Notes under the pieces: generated by a model
Databases searched by the model: none
Told to the model about the DNA's origin: nothing
Seen by the model: only the letters and a program-made list of their open reading frames with translations
Part shown: positions 16,596 to 25,071 of the stretch, piece after piece
Layout of the letters: the number at the start of each line of letters is the position of its first letter
Position numbering within the stretch: position 1 is the first letter of the stretch
Source: Pseudomonas gessardii
Lineage (GTDB): Bacteria > Pseudomonadota > Gammaproteobacteria > Pseudomonadales > Pseudomonadaceae
DNA length: 64,000 nucleotides
Assembly (NCBI RefSeq): GCF_001983165.1
Contig: NZ_MNPU01000027.1
Location: 1-64,000, forward strand
Direction: 5' to 3'
Position numbers and translations under genes: made by a program

Positions 16596-17921
16596 TTAGT
16601 GAAACTGTTCTTCTTCGGTCGAGCCGGTCAGCGCGGTCACGGACGAGGTGCCGCCCTGGATCACGGTGGTCATGTCGTCGAAGTAGCCAGTGCCCACCTC
16701 CTGCTGGTGCGCCACAAAGGTGTAGCCTTTGGCGGCGTCAGCGAATTCCTGCTCCTGCAGCTTCACGTAGGCCGTCATGTCGTTGCGGGCGTAGTCGTGC
16801 GCCAGGTTGAACATGCTGTGCCACATGTTGTGAATGCCGGCCAGGGTGATGAACTGGTGCTTGTAGCCCATGGCGGACAGTTCGCGCTGGAACTTGGCGA
16901 TAGTCGCGTCGTCCAGGTTTTTCTTCCAGTTGAAGGAAGGCGAGCAGTTGTAGGACAGCAGTTGGTCCGGGTATTCCTTCTTGATCGCCTCGGCGAAGCG
17001 ACGGGCTTCGTCCAGGTCTGGCTTGGCGGTTTCGCACCAGATCAGGTCGGCGTACGGTGCGTAGGCCAGGCCACGGGCAATGGCTTGGTCCAGGCCTGCA
17101 CGCACCTTGTAGAAACCTTCCTGGGTGCGCTCGCCAGTCACGAACGGCTGGTCGTACGGGTCGCAGTCCGAGGTCAGCAGGTCCGCGGCGTTGGCATCGG
17201 TACGGGCCAGGATGATGGTCGGCGTGCCGGCCACGTCAGCGGCCAGGCGGGCAGCGGTCAGCTTCTGTACGGCTTCCTGGGTCGGAACCAGTACCTTGCC
17301 GCCCATGTGGCCGCATTTTTTCACGGACGCCAGTTGGTCTTCAAAGTGCACGCCGGCAGCGCCTGCCTCGATCATGCTCTTCATCAGCTCGTAGGCGTTC
17401 AGGACGCCACCGAAACCGGCTTCGGCGTCAGCCACGATTGGCGCGAAGTAGTCGATGTAGCCTTCGTCGCCCGGACCTTTGCCGGCTTTCCACTGGATCT
17501 GGTCGGCGCGGCGGAACGAGTTGTTGATGCGCTTGACCACGGTTGGTACGGAGTCCACCGGGTACAGCGATTGGTCAGGGTACATGGACTCGGCGGAGTT
17601 GTTGTCCGCCGCCACTTGCCAGCCGGACAGGTAGATTGCCTGGATACCGGCCTTGACCTGTTGCACAGCCTGGCCGCCGGTCAGGGCGCCCATGCAGTTG
17701 ACGAAATCTTTCTCGGGGCGGAAGGACGGCTTGGCGCCCTGGGTAACCAGCTTCCACAGCTTCTCGGCGCCCAGTTTTGCAAAGGTGTGCTCAGGTTGAA
17801 CCGAGCCGCGCAGGCGGACGACGTCAGCAGCGGAGTAAGCGCGAGTCACGCCTTTCCAGCGTGGGTTTTCAGCCCAGTCTTTTTCAAGGGCTGCAATTTG
17901 CTGTTCGCGTGTCAGTGCCAT
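16596..17921 (-). CDS. aceA: Isocitrate lyase
   Basis: First enzyme of the glyoxylate shunt: isocitrate to glyoxylate and succinate; 441 aa. The active-site motif KKCGHMGGK with its catalytic Cys is at about residues 200-208. Other signatures are VADAEAGFGGVLNAYELMK upstream and SYNCSPSFNWKKN downstream. The start at 17921 has GAGG 9 bases before it. The gene has a promoter-like element nearly 400 bases upstream, so its mRNA may carry a long leader. The two isocitrate dehydrogenase genes that compete for the same substrate lie 9-13 kb away in this window. Confidence 0.98.
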   Translation of the reverse strand: MALTREQQIAALEKDWAENPRWKGVTRAYSAADVVRLRGSVQPEHTFAKLGAEKLWKLVTQGAKPSFRPEKDFVNCMGALTGGQAVQQVKAGIQAIYLSGWQVAADNNSAESMYPDQSLYPVDSVPTVVKRINNSFRRADQIQWKAGKGPGDEGYIDYFAPIVADAEAGFGGVLNAYELMKSMIEAGAAGVHFEDQLASVKKCGHMGGKVLVPTQEAVQKLTAARLAADVAGTPTIILARTDANAADLLTSDCDPYDQPFVTGERTQEGFYKVRAGLDQAIARGLAYAPYADLIWCETAKPDLDEARRFAEAIKKEYPDQLLSYNCSPSFNWKKNLDDATIAKFQRELSAMGYKHQFITLAGIHNMWHSMFNLAHDYARNDMTAYVKLQEQEFADAAKGYTFVAHQQEVGTGYFDDMTTVIQGGTSSVTALTGSTEEEQFH

Positions 17922-18312
17922 GGGGAAAAACCTCGTCGCATAGGTCTGGGTGGAAAATTCCGTTTGCCAGCCACGTATTCAGTGCGTGGGATTGGCTGCT
18001 CGCTGACCAGAAGCTTAGGCGGTCAAGTTGGGCTTGGCGGGGAAGGCGACGGGATGAACGATGGGCTCAAGGGAGAAAGTGAGCAGGTAGAGGCGAACCG
18101 AGAACAGTCTTCGGGCGTCGTGGGCCTTGGTACGATCCATCAGTGTGTTGCCGGGTTACCTGGTTAGCTTCCGTCCCTCGGGACAACTTCGTTCCAGTCG
18201 CAACCTCGTCAAACACGCCTTGTGGGCGGTACAGACACGAATCGGCTCGGGTGGGTAGCTTGGAGCGACGATCCGAAGGCCCTTGCCAGGGCCCCTGGTT
18301 AGCGGGAGCGAG
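17922..18312 (-). promoter_or_regulatory. Long 5' leader of aceA
   Basis: If the promoter at 18316-18344 is used, aceA mRNA begins near 18309 and carries about 388 untranslated bases. The stretch has no convincing gene in either strand. It contains two copies of GCTAACCAGG on the minus strand (about 18294-18303 and 18163-18172) and GC-rich self-complementary segments such as TCCCGAGGGAC, compatible with RNA structure. No known riboswitch class is recognised. Confidence 0.45.
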
Positions 18313-18315
18313 GCC

Positions 18316-18344
18316 ATCATGCCCATGCTTTTTTGGATCGTCAA
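18316..18344 (-). promoter_or_regulatory. Sigma70-type promoter candidate for aceA
   Basis: On the minus strand TTGACG (18339-18344), a 17-base spacer and CATGAT (18316-18321): five of six and four of six consensus bases with ideal spacing. It sits just downstream of the dyad at 18351-18376. Confidence 0.5.
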
Positions 18345-18350
18345 ATGTTT

Positions 18351-18376
18351 TGTAGTGCTTTTTTTGTGGCACTACA
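18351..18376. promoter_or_regulatory. Operator-like dyad TGTAGTGC-N10-GCACTACA
   Basis: A perfect 8-bp inverted repeat with a T-rich 10-base spacer, directly upstream of the aceA promoter candidate. The half-sites TGTAGT/ACTACA resemble those I recall for RccR, an RpiR-family regulator of glyoxylate-shunt and pyruvate genes in pseudomonads. The link is an inference. Confidence 0.5.
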
Positions 18377-18401
18377 TCTTTGGTCTAATACGACTAATCA
18401 G

Positions 18402-19142
18402 TCAGTTTTTGGTGCTTGAGTTCAAGGTCTCGACTTTGACCCTCAGTGTCAGGTCATCCCGGCCCTGGGTCGAGTAGCTGCGGGTTGCGCCCTGTTTGTC
18501 GGCCTGGGTCTGGCGATTGATACCGGCCAGGGTGATCCACTCGCCCAGGCGCCCGCTGACGGTTGTGTCGGTACTTTGCACATTCACTACATCGGGACGT
18601 TCCTGGCTCATACGGTCACGATTGGTGCTGATGCTCAGGTGTACGGTCTCGCCGGTGACGCTGGCCGTGACGTAAAAGCCCTGGGTGACGTTGCGGTACT
18701 GGGTCTGGTTTTGCGGGCGACCATAGGCATCGGGCTGGGTGGTGGTCAATGGCACGCTCTGGCCGACCTGGATCAGCGCAGGCACGCCTTCGCTGGCCTG
18801 GATCTGCTGGATCCCGCCGTCTCGGCTTTCGGTGCTGTAGGTGATGATGTGGCTATTGGTTTGCTGGTTGTTCTCGTTGGTGTCGACGGTGATCAGCAAG
18901 CGTTTGGAGGGGGTGTCCAGCTGTGCGAGCAGGGCGCGCAAGCCCTGGATTTTGTCCGGCTCGGCATTGACGATCAATTGATTGCCGTAGGCGCTGACCG
19001 TGCCGTCCTTGCCAATGAAATTCTGCGCCACGGGTAGCAGGTCGGCGCTGGTGCGGTTGTTCAGGGGGACGACTTCGGTGGCCGCCATTGCCGAAAAGCT
19101 GACGGTCATGAGCAGGCTGGCGACTAGGGTGCGTAGGGACAT
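18402..19142 (-). CDS. Exported protein with secretin N-domain-like repeat (PA2633-like)
   Basis: 246 aa with a cleavable signal peptide (MSLRTLVASLLMTVSFSAMA|ATEV). Residues about 25-80 resemble the short N1/NolW domains of secretins: VPLNNRTSADLLPVAQNFIG, then YGNQLIVNAEPDKIQGLRAL and LLAQLDTPSKRLLITV. The rest is beta-rich with a bacterial secretin-like ending (GEWITLAGINRQ), but there is no pore-forming secretin domain of normal length. The likely location is the periplasm. The function is unknown. The neighbourhood, between aceA and a GNAT gene, matches the equivalent hypothetical gene in P. aeruginosa. No partner secretion genes are nearby. Confidence 0.85.
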   Translation of the reverse strand: MSLRTLVASLLMTVSFSAMAATEVVPLNNRTSADLLPVAQNFIGKDGTVSAYGNQLIVNAEPDKIQGLRALLAQLDTPSKRLLITVDTNENNQQTNSHIITYSTESRDGGIQQIQASEGVPALIQVGQSVPLTTTQPDAYGRPQNQTQYRNVTQGFYVTASVTGETVHLSISTNRDRMSQERPDVVNVQSTDTTVSGRLGEWITLAGINRQTQADKQGATRSYSTQGRDDLTLRVKVETLNSSTKN

Positions 19143-19223
19143 GTCCGTGATCTCTGCAAGTCATTTGGGCTTGATGGTGCCAGTTTATCGGCCTGGCGGG
19201 GCGCAAGTTGAATCGTAGACGGC

Positions 19224-19259
19224 AAAAGGCCCTGGCATCGGGGGATGGCAGGGCCTTTT
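19224..19259 (-). terminator. Terminator after the roxA/GNAT genes
   Basis: AAAAGGCCCTG and CAGGGCCTTTT form an 11-bp stem around a 14-base loop. It could act in both directions; the genes on both sides are on the minus strand. Confidence 0.7.
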
Positions 19260-19277
19260 GGGGTGTTGCTGATATGG

Positions 19278-19363
19278 TCATCGCAGGCAAGCCAGCTCCC
19301 ACACCGACCGCGTTGCTCAAGACATATGTGGTCAAATATGGGCGCTGGCTTGCCTGCGATGGC
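19278..19363. repeat. REPIN (inverted pair of REP sequences)
   Basis: Left copy ATCGCAGGCAAGCCAGCTCC(CACA) and right copy GCGCTGGCTTGCCTGCGATGG form an imperfect inverted pair about 60 bases apart, of the same family as the elements at 24849 and 34301. It lies between the GNAT gene and a terminator. Confidence 0.75.
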
Positions 19364-19380
19364 CGCGCCACGGTCTTAAA

Positions 19381-19803
19381 TCAACCCTCGCGCTCCATAT
19401 CAACATGGGGAATCCCGACTTCCAGGAATTCTCCGCTGACGATCTTGAAGCCCAGTCGCTCATAAAACGGCGCGGCATACACCTGCGCGCTGAGGAACTG
19501 CCGGGTCTGGCCGCGTTTCTCGGCCTCGCCAATCACCGCTTCCATCAGCTTGTCGCCGACTTTCAGCCCGCGCCAGTCCTTGAGGACCGACACGCGACCG
19601 ATCTCGCCGCTGGGCAGCAAGCGAGCGGTGCCAATGGGAAAGTCGCCTTCAAACGCGAGGAAATGCATGGCCCCGGCGTCGTCTGCGTCCCATTCCAGCT
19701 CAGGCGGGACCGATTGTTCAGCGATAAACACCGCTTCACGAATGCGCCGAATCTCGGCGATATCCTTATGCCAGTCCGCGACACTTACGTGAATTTTATT
19801 CAT
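19381..19803 (-). CDS. GNAT family N-acetyltransferase
   Basis: 140 aa acetyltransferase of the GNAT fold. The acetyl-CoA-binding region is seen in IGRVSVLKDWRGLKVGDKLM, followed by AEKRGQTRQFLSAQVYAAPF and YERLGFKIVSGEFLEVGIPH, a pattern close to the ElaA/YjcF-like acetyltransferases. The substrate is unknown. The open frame is longer, but the ATG at 19803 starts MNKIHVSVADW; it overlaps the 3' end of roxA by 8 bases, so the two genes are probably co-transcribed. P. aeruginosa has the same pair (PA2631/PA2630). Confidence 0.88.
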   Translation of the reverse strand: MNKIHVSVADWHKDIAEIRRIREAVFIAEQSVPPELEWDADDAGAMHFLAFEGDFPIGTARLLPSGEIGRVSVLKDWRGLKVGDKLMEAVIGEAEKRGQTRQFLSAQVYAAPFYERLGFKIVSGEFLEVGIPHVDMEREG

Positions 19804-20965
19804 CGGCAAACCCCAGGCTTCCTTGCTTGACCAGTTCGCACAGCAGGTCGCGGCCATCTTCATCGGCCAGCCACGGACCCAGGTTGTCCACGTGCAGGGC
19901 ATCGGCAGCGCAGATCATCTTCAGCAGTTCGCGCAGTTTGCCCGGCAGGTAACGGCTCTGGCCGCTGGCGAACAGCAGTACGTCGTCGTCCACTTCCGAC
20001 CAGGCCAGGCGCGCGCTTGGGTTGCGGATCAGTACTGCACCGTCTTCCAGGCTGCTGATGACTTCATCCTGCGCCAATTCTTCGGGGCCGGCGACCAGTT
20101 CCGGGTAGCGCGGCTCGGTCATGAACTGGCCGAACCAGGTCAGCAGCATGCGCTCGTCGCTCATGTGCTCGGCCAGCAGGCTTTTCAGGCGGTCGAGGGC
20201 GTCGCTCTGGATCTGGTGCGGGTCGCTGACGGGCTGGGCGTCGGCGTCGGTGTAGCGCTCTTCATCCGTCAGGTACTGGCTGAGGAAGTCGGTGAAGTGG
20301 GTCAGCACTTCGGCAGCGCTTGGTGCGCGGAAGCCAACCGAGTAGGTCATGCAGTCATCTTCAGCGATGCCGAAGTGCGCCAGGCGCGGCGGCAGGTAGA
20401 GCATGTCGCCCGGCTCCAGGACCCATTCGGCGCTCTCCTCGAATTCGGCGAGGATGCGCAGGTCAGCGTGTTGCAGCAGCGGGCTCTCTGAGCTGCACAT
20501 CTGGCCGATCTTCCAGTTGCGCTTGCCCTGGGCTTGCAGCAGGAACACGTCGTAGTTATCGAAGTGCGGACCTACGCTGCCGCCGGGGGCGGCAAAGCTG
20601 ATCATCACGTCGTCGATGCGCCAGCTTGGCAGGAAGCGGAACTGCTCCAGCAGCTCGGCCACTTCCGGTACGAACTGGTCGACCGCCTGCACCAACAGGG
20701 TCCACTCGCGCTCGGGCAGGGTGCTGAAGGCGTCTTCGGCAAACGGGCCGCGGCGCAGTTCCCATGGGCGCTCGCCGTGCTCGATCACCAGGCGCGACTC
20801 GACTTCTTCTTCCAGCGCCAGGCCGGCCAGTTCGTCGGCATCGATCGGGCTTTCGAAATCAGGGATGGCTTGGCGGATCAGCAGCGGTTTTTTCTGCCAG
20901 TAGTCGCGCAGGAATTCCCGTGCCGTGATGCCGCCCAGAAGTTGAAGAGGAATATCAGGATTCAT
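19796..20965 (-). CDS. roxA: Ribosomal protein uL16 arginine hydroxylase (JmjC/cupin oxygenase)
   Basis: 2-oxoglutarate and Fe(II)-dependent oxygenase of the YcfD/RoxA family, which hydroxylates an arginine of ribosomal protein L16; 389 aa. The metal ligands are visible as His134-Phe-Asp136 in GGSVGPHFDNYDVFLLQ and His197 in PPRLAHFGIAEDD. KKPLLIRQAIPDF near residue 30 is also typical of the family. The C-terminal part holds the winged-helix and dimerisation region. The start at 20965 gives MNPDIPLQLLGG; an upstream extension to 20989 lacks support. Confidence 0.92.
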   Translation of the reverse strand: MNPDIPLQLLGGITAREFLRDYWQKKPLLIRQAIPDFESPIDADELAGLALEEEVESRLVIEHGERPWELRRGPFAEDAFSTLPEREWTLLVQAVDQFVPEVAELLEQFRFLPSWRIDDVMISFAAPGGSVGPHFDNYDVFLLQAQGKRNWKIGQMCSSESPLLQHADLRILAEFEESAEWVLEPGDMLYLPPRLAHFGIAEDDCMTYSVGFRAPSAAEVLTHFTDFLSQYLTDEERYTDADAQPVSDPHQIQSDALDRLKSLLAEHMSDERMLLTWFGQFMTEPRYPELVAGPEELAQDEVISSLEDGAVLIRNPSARLAWSEVDDDVLLFASGQSRYLPGKLRELLKMICAADALHVDNLGPWLADEDGRDLLCELVKQGSLGFADE

Positions 20966-21003
20966 GTGTAACCTATTGAAAAAAAGCACTTTTCAGACGG
21001 GAA

Positions 21004-21029
21004 TAAAAACGCCCGGCGCTGCCGGGCGT
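21004..21029 (-). terminator. purB terminator
   Basis: ACGCCCGGC/GCCGGGCGT stem with a three-base loop, followed on the minus strand by TTTTTATTC, 20 bases after the purB stop. Confidence 0.9.
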
Positions 21030-21049
21030 CTCAAGGGGTCAAGCCGCAA

Positions 21050-22420
21050 TCAGATGCGTTTGGCTTGGTCTACAGCGTTGCCGATGTAGTTGGCCGGGGT
21101 CAGCAGTTTCAGCTCGGCCTTGGCCGCGGCTGGCATGTCCAGGCCGTCGATGAAAGTTTGCAGCGCCTCGGGGCTGATGCCCTTGCCGCGTGTCAACTCT
21201 TTCAGCTTTTCGTACGGGTTTTCGATGTTGTAGCGACGCATCACCGTCTGGATCGGCTCGGCCAGGACTTCCCAGCAAGCGTCCAGGTCAGCGGCGATTT
21301 TCTGCGCGTTGAGTTCCAGTTTGCTGATGCCTTTGAGGCTGGCTTCGTACGCGATCACGCTATGGGCAAAGCCCACGCCGAGGTTGCGCAGTACGGTGGA
21401 GTCGGTCAGGTCGCGCTGCCAGCGGGAGATCGGCAACTTGCTGGCCAGGTGCTGGAACAAGGCGTTGGCGATGCCCAGGTTGCCTTCGGAGTTTTCAAAG
21501 TCGATCGGGTTGACTTTGTGCGGCATGGTCGACGAGCCGATTTCGCCCGCGATGGTGCGCTGTTTGAAGTAGCCCAGGGAGATGTAGCCCCAGATATCGC
21601 GATCGAAGTCGATCAGGATGGTGTTGAAGCGCGCAATGGCGTCGAACAGCTCGGCGATGTAGTCGTGGGGTTCGATCTGCGTGGTGTACGGGTTGAAGCC
21701 CAGGCCCAGCTCGTCTTCGATGAAGGCGCGGGCGTTGGCTTCCCAGTCGATCTCGGGGTAGGCCGACAGGTGGGCGTTGTAGTTGCCCACGGCGCCGTTG
21801 ATCTTGCCCAGCAATGGCACGGCGGCCACTTGCGCGATCTGGCGCTCCAGGCGGTACACCACGTTGGCCAGTTCTTTGCCCAGGGTGGTCGGCGAGGCCG
21901 GCTGGCCGTGGGTGCGCGACAGCATCGGCACGTCGGCGAAGCGGATGGCCAGTTCGCGGATAGCGTTGGCGGTCTGGCGCATCAGGGGCAGCATCACGTC
22001 ATCACGGCCTTCGCGCAGCATCAGGGCGTGGGACAGGTTGTTGATGTCCTCGCTGGTGCAGGCAAAGTGGATGAACTCGCTGACCTGGGCCAGTTCCGGC
22101 AGCTTGGCCGCTTGTTCTTTGAGCAGGTACTCGATGGCCTTGACGTCGTGGTTGGTGGTGCGCTCGATCTCTTTCACACGCTCGGCGTGCTCCAGGGAGA
22201 AGTTTTCCGCCAGGGTGTTCAGTACAACGTTAGCCTCGGCGGAGAACGCCGGCACTTCGCTGATGGCGGGGTGAGCGGCCAGGCGCTGGAGCCAGCGCAC
22301 TTCAACCAGTACACGAGCACGGATCAGGCCGTATTCGCTGAAAATAGGGCGCAGGGCCTGGGTTTTGCCGGCGTAGCGGCCGTCAACAGGGGAAACCGCA
22401 GTGAGCGAAGAGAGCTGCAT
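21050..22420 (-). CDS. purB: Adenylosuccinate lyase
   Basis: Catalyses two fumarate-releasing steps of purine synthesis (SAICAR to AICAR, adenylosuccinate to AMP); 456 aa. The fumarase/aspartase superfamily signature GSSTMPHKVNPIDFEN is present, preceded by SRTHGQPASPTTLGKELAN with the catalytic His and by FACTSEDINNLSHALML. The ATG at 22420 (MQLSSLTAVSPVDGRYAG) is the family start; the frame runs further upstream without homology. It has its own terminator and lies after hflD and mnmA in the same direction, as in E. coli. Confidence 0.98.
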   Translation of the reverse strand: MQLSSLTAVSPVDGRYAGKTQALRPIFSEYGLIRARVLVEVRWLQRLAAHPAISEVPAFSAEANVVLNTLAENFSLEHAERVKEIERTTNHDVKAIEYLLKEQAAKLPELAQVSEFIHFACTSEDINNLSHALMLREGRDDVMLPLMRQTANAIRELAIRFADVPMLSRTHGQPASPTTLGKELANVVYRLERQIAQVAAVPLLGKINGAVGNYNAHLSAYPEIDWEANARAFIEDELGLGFNPYTTQIEPHDYIAELFDAIARFNTILIDFDRDIWGYISLGYFKQRTIAGEIGSSTMPHKVNPIDFENSEGNLGIANALFQHLASKLPISRWQRDLTDSTVLRNLGVGFAHSVIAYEASLKGISKLELNAQKIAADLDACWEVLAEPIQTVMRRYNIENPYEKLKELTRGKGISPEALQTFIDGLDMPAAAKAELKLLTPANYIGNAVDQAKRI

Positions 22421-22545
22421 GGGGTGTTCTCGGACAGTCGGGCAACGAAATGGGGCGCGTATCATACATGAAAAAATCCGCCGGTCCGTTGCCAACTGAC
22501 CGGCGTATTACGCGTAACGGCTTGAAAATGGCCCGTGGCTGCGAC

Positions 22546-23169
22546 TTATTCGTTGCGCATCAACGGGTAAAGCTCTTTGAGCAATTTGCGACGGCTGATG
22601 ACCAACTGCCAACGATGACCGCCCAACTGCCGCCACAACCGCGCCGAACGAATACCGGCCAGCAGCAGGGCGCGGATTTTCGAGGCGTTGTTGGGCTGTT
22701 GCAGGTTGCGCATGTCGCCGTGGACCTGGATCCGCTGGCGCAAGGTGCTCAAGGTGTCCTGGTACAAAGCGCCACAGGCGGCGATCACGTTCTCGTGGGC
22801 CGGGCCGAAGTGCTCGACCTGGGACTGGATCTGCGGCAGGCGCTTGCCGATGGTTTCCAGCAGATCGTCGCGCTTGGCCAGTTGCCGCTCAAGACCGAGC
22901 ATCGACAAGGCATAGCGCAGTGGCTCGCGCTGCAGGGTGCTCGGGTCGCGCTCCAGGGCGCCGATCAGGGCGCGATAACCTTCGCGCAGGCTCAGGTCAT
23001 CGCCGCCGTACACGTCCAGGGTGTCCTTCGGGTCGACCACCAGCAGGCTGCCGAGCATGCAGGTCATGCCGGCCTCGGTCACCTGGCCGGTCTTGGCGAT
23101 CTTGTCCACCAGCACGGCGGCGAGAAATACACCGCCCAGTGCCGTCAATTGCTCCTGGGTCGGGCTCAT
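22546..23169 (-). CDS. hflD: High frequency lysogenization protein HflD
   Basis: 207 aa homologue of HflD (YcfC), a peripheral membrane protein known in E. coli for binding phage lambda CII. The recognisable stretches are VFLAAVLVDKIAKTG at the N terminus, GMTCMLGSLLVVDPKDTLDVY, and LRQRIQVHGDMRNLQQPNNA with KIRALLLAGIRSARLWRQLG near the C terminus. The cellular role outside phage is unclear. The ATG at 23169 overlaps the mnmA stop by four bases. The mnmA-hflD-purB order is conserved in gammaproteobacteria. Confidence 0.93.
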   Translation of the reverse strand: MSPTQEQLTALGGVFLAAVLVDKIAKTGQVTEAGMTCMLGSLLVVDPKDTLDVYGGDDLSLREGYRALIGALERDPSTLQREPLRYALSMLGLERQLAKRDDLLETIGKRLPQIQSQVEHFGPAHENVIAACGALYQDTLSTLRQRIQVHGDMRNLQQPNNASKIRALLLAGIRSARLWRQLGGHRWQLVISRRKLLKELYPLMRNE

Positions 23170-24290
23170 GCCGGGGTGCTCCAGGGTTCGGCGACTTCAA
23201 TCACGCCGCCCCCCAGGCAGATCTCACCGTCGTAGAACACCACGGACTGGCCGGGCGTGACCGCGCGTTGCGGGTCATCGAACGTGGCGCGGTAGCCATT
23301 GGCGGTTTTTTCCAGGGTGCAGGGCTGGTCGCTCTGGCGGTAGCGCACCTTGGCGGTCAGACGGCGCGGGCTGCTCAGGTCGATCGGGTTGACCCAATAG
23401 ATCTCCGAGGCCAGCAGCGCACCGGAGAACAACAGCGGATGCTCGTTGCCCTGGCCGACGATCAGCACGTTATTTGCCAGGTCTTTGACCAGCACGTACC
23501 ACGGCTCGTCACCGGCGTCTTTCAGGCCGCCGATGCCCAGGCCCTGGCGCTGGCCGATGGTGTGGTACATCAGGCCGTGGTGACGGCCGATGACTTCGCC
23601 TTCGGTGGTCTTGATCTCGCCCGGCTGTGCCGGCAGGTACTGCTTGAGAAAGTCACTGAAGCGGCGCTCGCCAATAAAGCAGATCCCCGTGGAGTCCTTT
23701 TTCTTGGCGGTGGCCAGGCCGTGTTTCTCGGCGATCTTGCGCACTTCGGGTTTTTCCAGCTCACCCACCGGGAACAGGGTCTTGGCGATCTGTTCACCGC
23801 CCACGGCGTGCAGGAAGTAGCTCTGGTCCTTGTTCGGGTCCAGGCCCTTGAGCAATTCGGTGCGGCCATCGATATCGCGACGGCGCACATAGTGGCCAGT
23901 GGCAATCAGGTCGGCGCCGAGGATCATGGCGTAATCGAGGAACGCCTTGAACTTGATTTCGCGGTTGCACAGGATGTCCGGGTTCGGCGTGCGGCCGGCC
24001 TTGTATTCGGCCAGGAAGTGCTCGAACACATTGTCCCAGTACTCGGCGGCGAAGTTGGCGGTGTGCAGCTTGATGCCAATCTTGTCGCACACGGCCTGGG
24101 CGTCGGCCAGGTCGTCCATGGCGGTGCAGTATTCCGTTCCATCGTCTTCCTCCCAGTTCTTCATGAACAGGCCTTCCACCTCATAACCCTGCTCCATGAG
24201 CAGAACGGCGGAAACGGAAGAATCCACGCCGCCGGACATACCGACGATGACGCGCTTCTTTTGTGTGTCAGAAGGGGCTGGATCACGCAT
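23166..24290 (-). CDS. mnmA: tRNA-specific 2-thiouridylase MnmA
   Basis: Adds sulfur to U34 of tRNAs for Lys, Glu and Gln; 374 aa. The PP-loop ATP site is IVGMSGGVDSSVSAVLL (residues about 15-31). The two catalytic cysteines are Cys108 in NPDILCNREIKF and Cys204 in STGICFIGER, with DQSYFLHAV between them. The sulfur comes from the TusABCDE relay, and tusBCD and tusE are also in this window at 46.4-47.8 kb. The gene begins an operon with hflD (ATGA overlap). Confidence 0.98.
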   Translation of the reverse strand: MRDPAPSDTQKKRVIVGMSGGVDSSVSAVLLMEQGYEVEGLFMKNWEEDDGTEYCTAMDDLADAQAVCDKIGIKLHTANFAAEYWDNVFEHFLAEYKAGRTPNPDILCNREIKFKAFLDYAMILGADLIATGHYVRRRDIDGRTELLKGLDPNKDQSYFLHAVGGEQIAKTLFPVGELEKPEVRKIAEKHGLATAKKKDSTGICFIGERRFSDFLKQYLPAQPGEIKTTEGEVIGRHHGLMYHTIGQRQGLGIGGLKDAGDEPWYVLVKDLANNVLIVGQGNEHPLLFSGALLASEIYWVNPIDLSSPRRLTAKVRYRQSDQPCTLEKTANGYRATFDDPQRAVTPGQSVVFYDGEICLGGGVIEVAEPWSTPA

Positions 24291-24349
24291 AGGATTTCAA
24301 CGGGTGTCTTGAAAAAGGACGCGATTCTAGCAGGCCCGAGCCCGCAAGG

Positions 24350-24796
24350 CTAAAGAGAAGGGCGGATCAGTTCGAGACTGTGGCAGTGACCGGCCAGATA
24401 ATCATCGATACAGCGGATGATCAGCTCGCTGCGCCAGTCGTCGCGCAGGGCCATCAGCTCGTCACGGCTCAGCCAGCGGGCGCGCACGATACCTTCGTCG
24501 AGCTGATAGTCCGGGTGGTGTTGCAGGGCCTTGGCAATGAAGCAGACCCGCTGGTAGGTCACGCCATTGCTGGGGGCGGTATATAGGTAGAGGCCGACGA
24601 CACCGGTGGCTTCGACGTCCCAGCCGGTTTCTTCAAGGGTTTCGCGCACGGCGGCTTCGGTCAGGGTTTCGTGCGGGTCGAGATGGCCGGCAGGCTGGTT
24701 GAGCACGGCGCGGCCGCCCTTGAGCTCTTCGACCATGAGGAAGCGGCCATTGTCTTCGACGATGGTGGCGACGGTGATGTGGGGTTGCCAGGTCAT
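24350..24796 (-). CDS. Nudix hydrolase, NudJ-like
   Basis: 148 aa phosphohydrolase. The Nudix box GHLDPHETLTEAAVRETLEETGW fits the G-x5-E-x7-REUxEExGU rule and lies at residues about 40-63. The N-terminal HITVATIVEDNGRFLMVEE and the position next to mnmA match NudJ/YmfB, a hydrolase of thiamine and nucleoside diphosphates and triphosphates. The actual substrate cannot be read. The start at 24796 has GAGG six bases upstream; the longer frame to 24937 runs into a REPIN and is rejected. Confidence 0.92.
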   Translation of the reverse strand: MTWQPHITVATIVEDNGRFLMVEELKGGRAVLNQPAGHLDPHETLTEAAVRETLEETGWDVEATGVVGLYLYTAPSNGVTYQRVCFIAKALQHHPDYQLDEGIVRARWLSRDELMALRDDWRSELIIRCIDDYLAGHCHSLELIRPSL

Positions 24797-24848
24797 GGAA
24801 AGCCTCAGTTTAAAGTGCGACGCGGTCTTTAGGCTGGAATGCAGTCTG

Positions 24849-24938
24849 TGTGGGAGCGGGCTTGCTCGCGATGGCGCTGTATCAGTCGCCGAATATGTTG
24901 GCTGAACTACCGCTATCGCGAGCAAGCCCGCTCCCACA
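24849..24938. repeat. REPIN (inverted pair of REP sequences)
   Basis: TGTGGGAGCGGGCTTGCTCG(CGAT) on the left and its exact reverse complement on the right, about 42 bases apart, between the Nudix gene and the EamA transporter. The arms are perfect over the 24-base core. Confidence 0.85.
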
Positions 24939-25071
24939 TTTTGATGCGGTTTATTCAGTGAGATTGTGCTGCATAAGCAATCTGCATGGTGTGCCTGACA
25001 TTATGTGATTTTACCGGAGCCAGGCGGGAGCGCAGCTTACTTCTCCAGAACAGTCGTTATTGGAGAGTGTC

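Noticed and set aside
18156..18344. 62-residue basic open frame in the aceA leader
   Set aside because: Begins upstream of the likely transcription start, lacks a ribosome site and has no domain.
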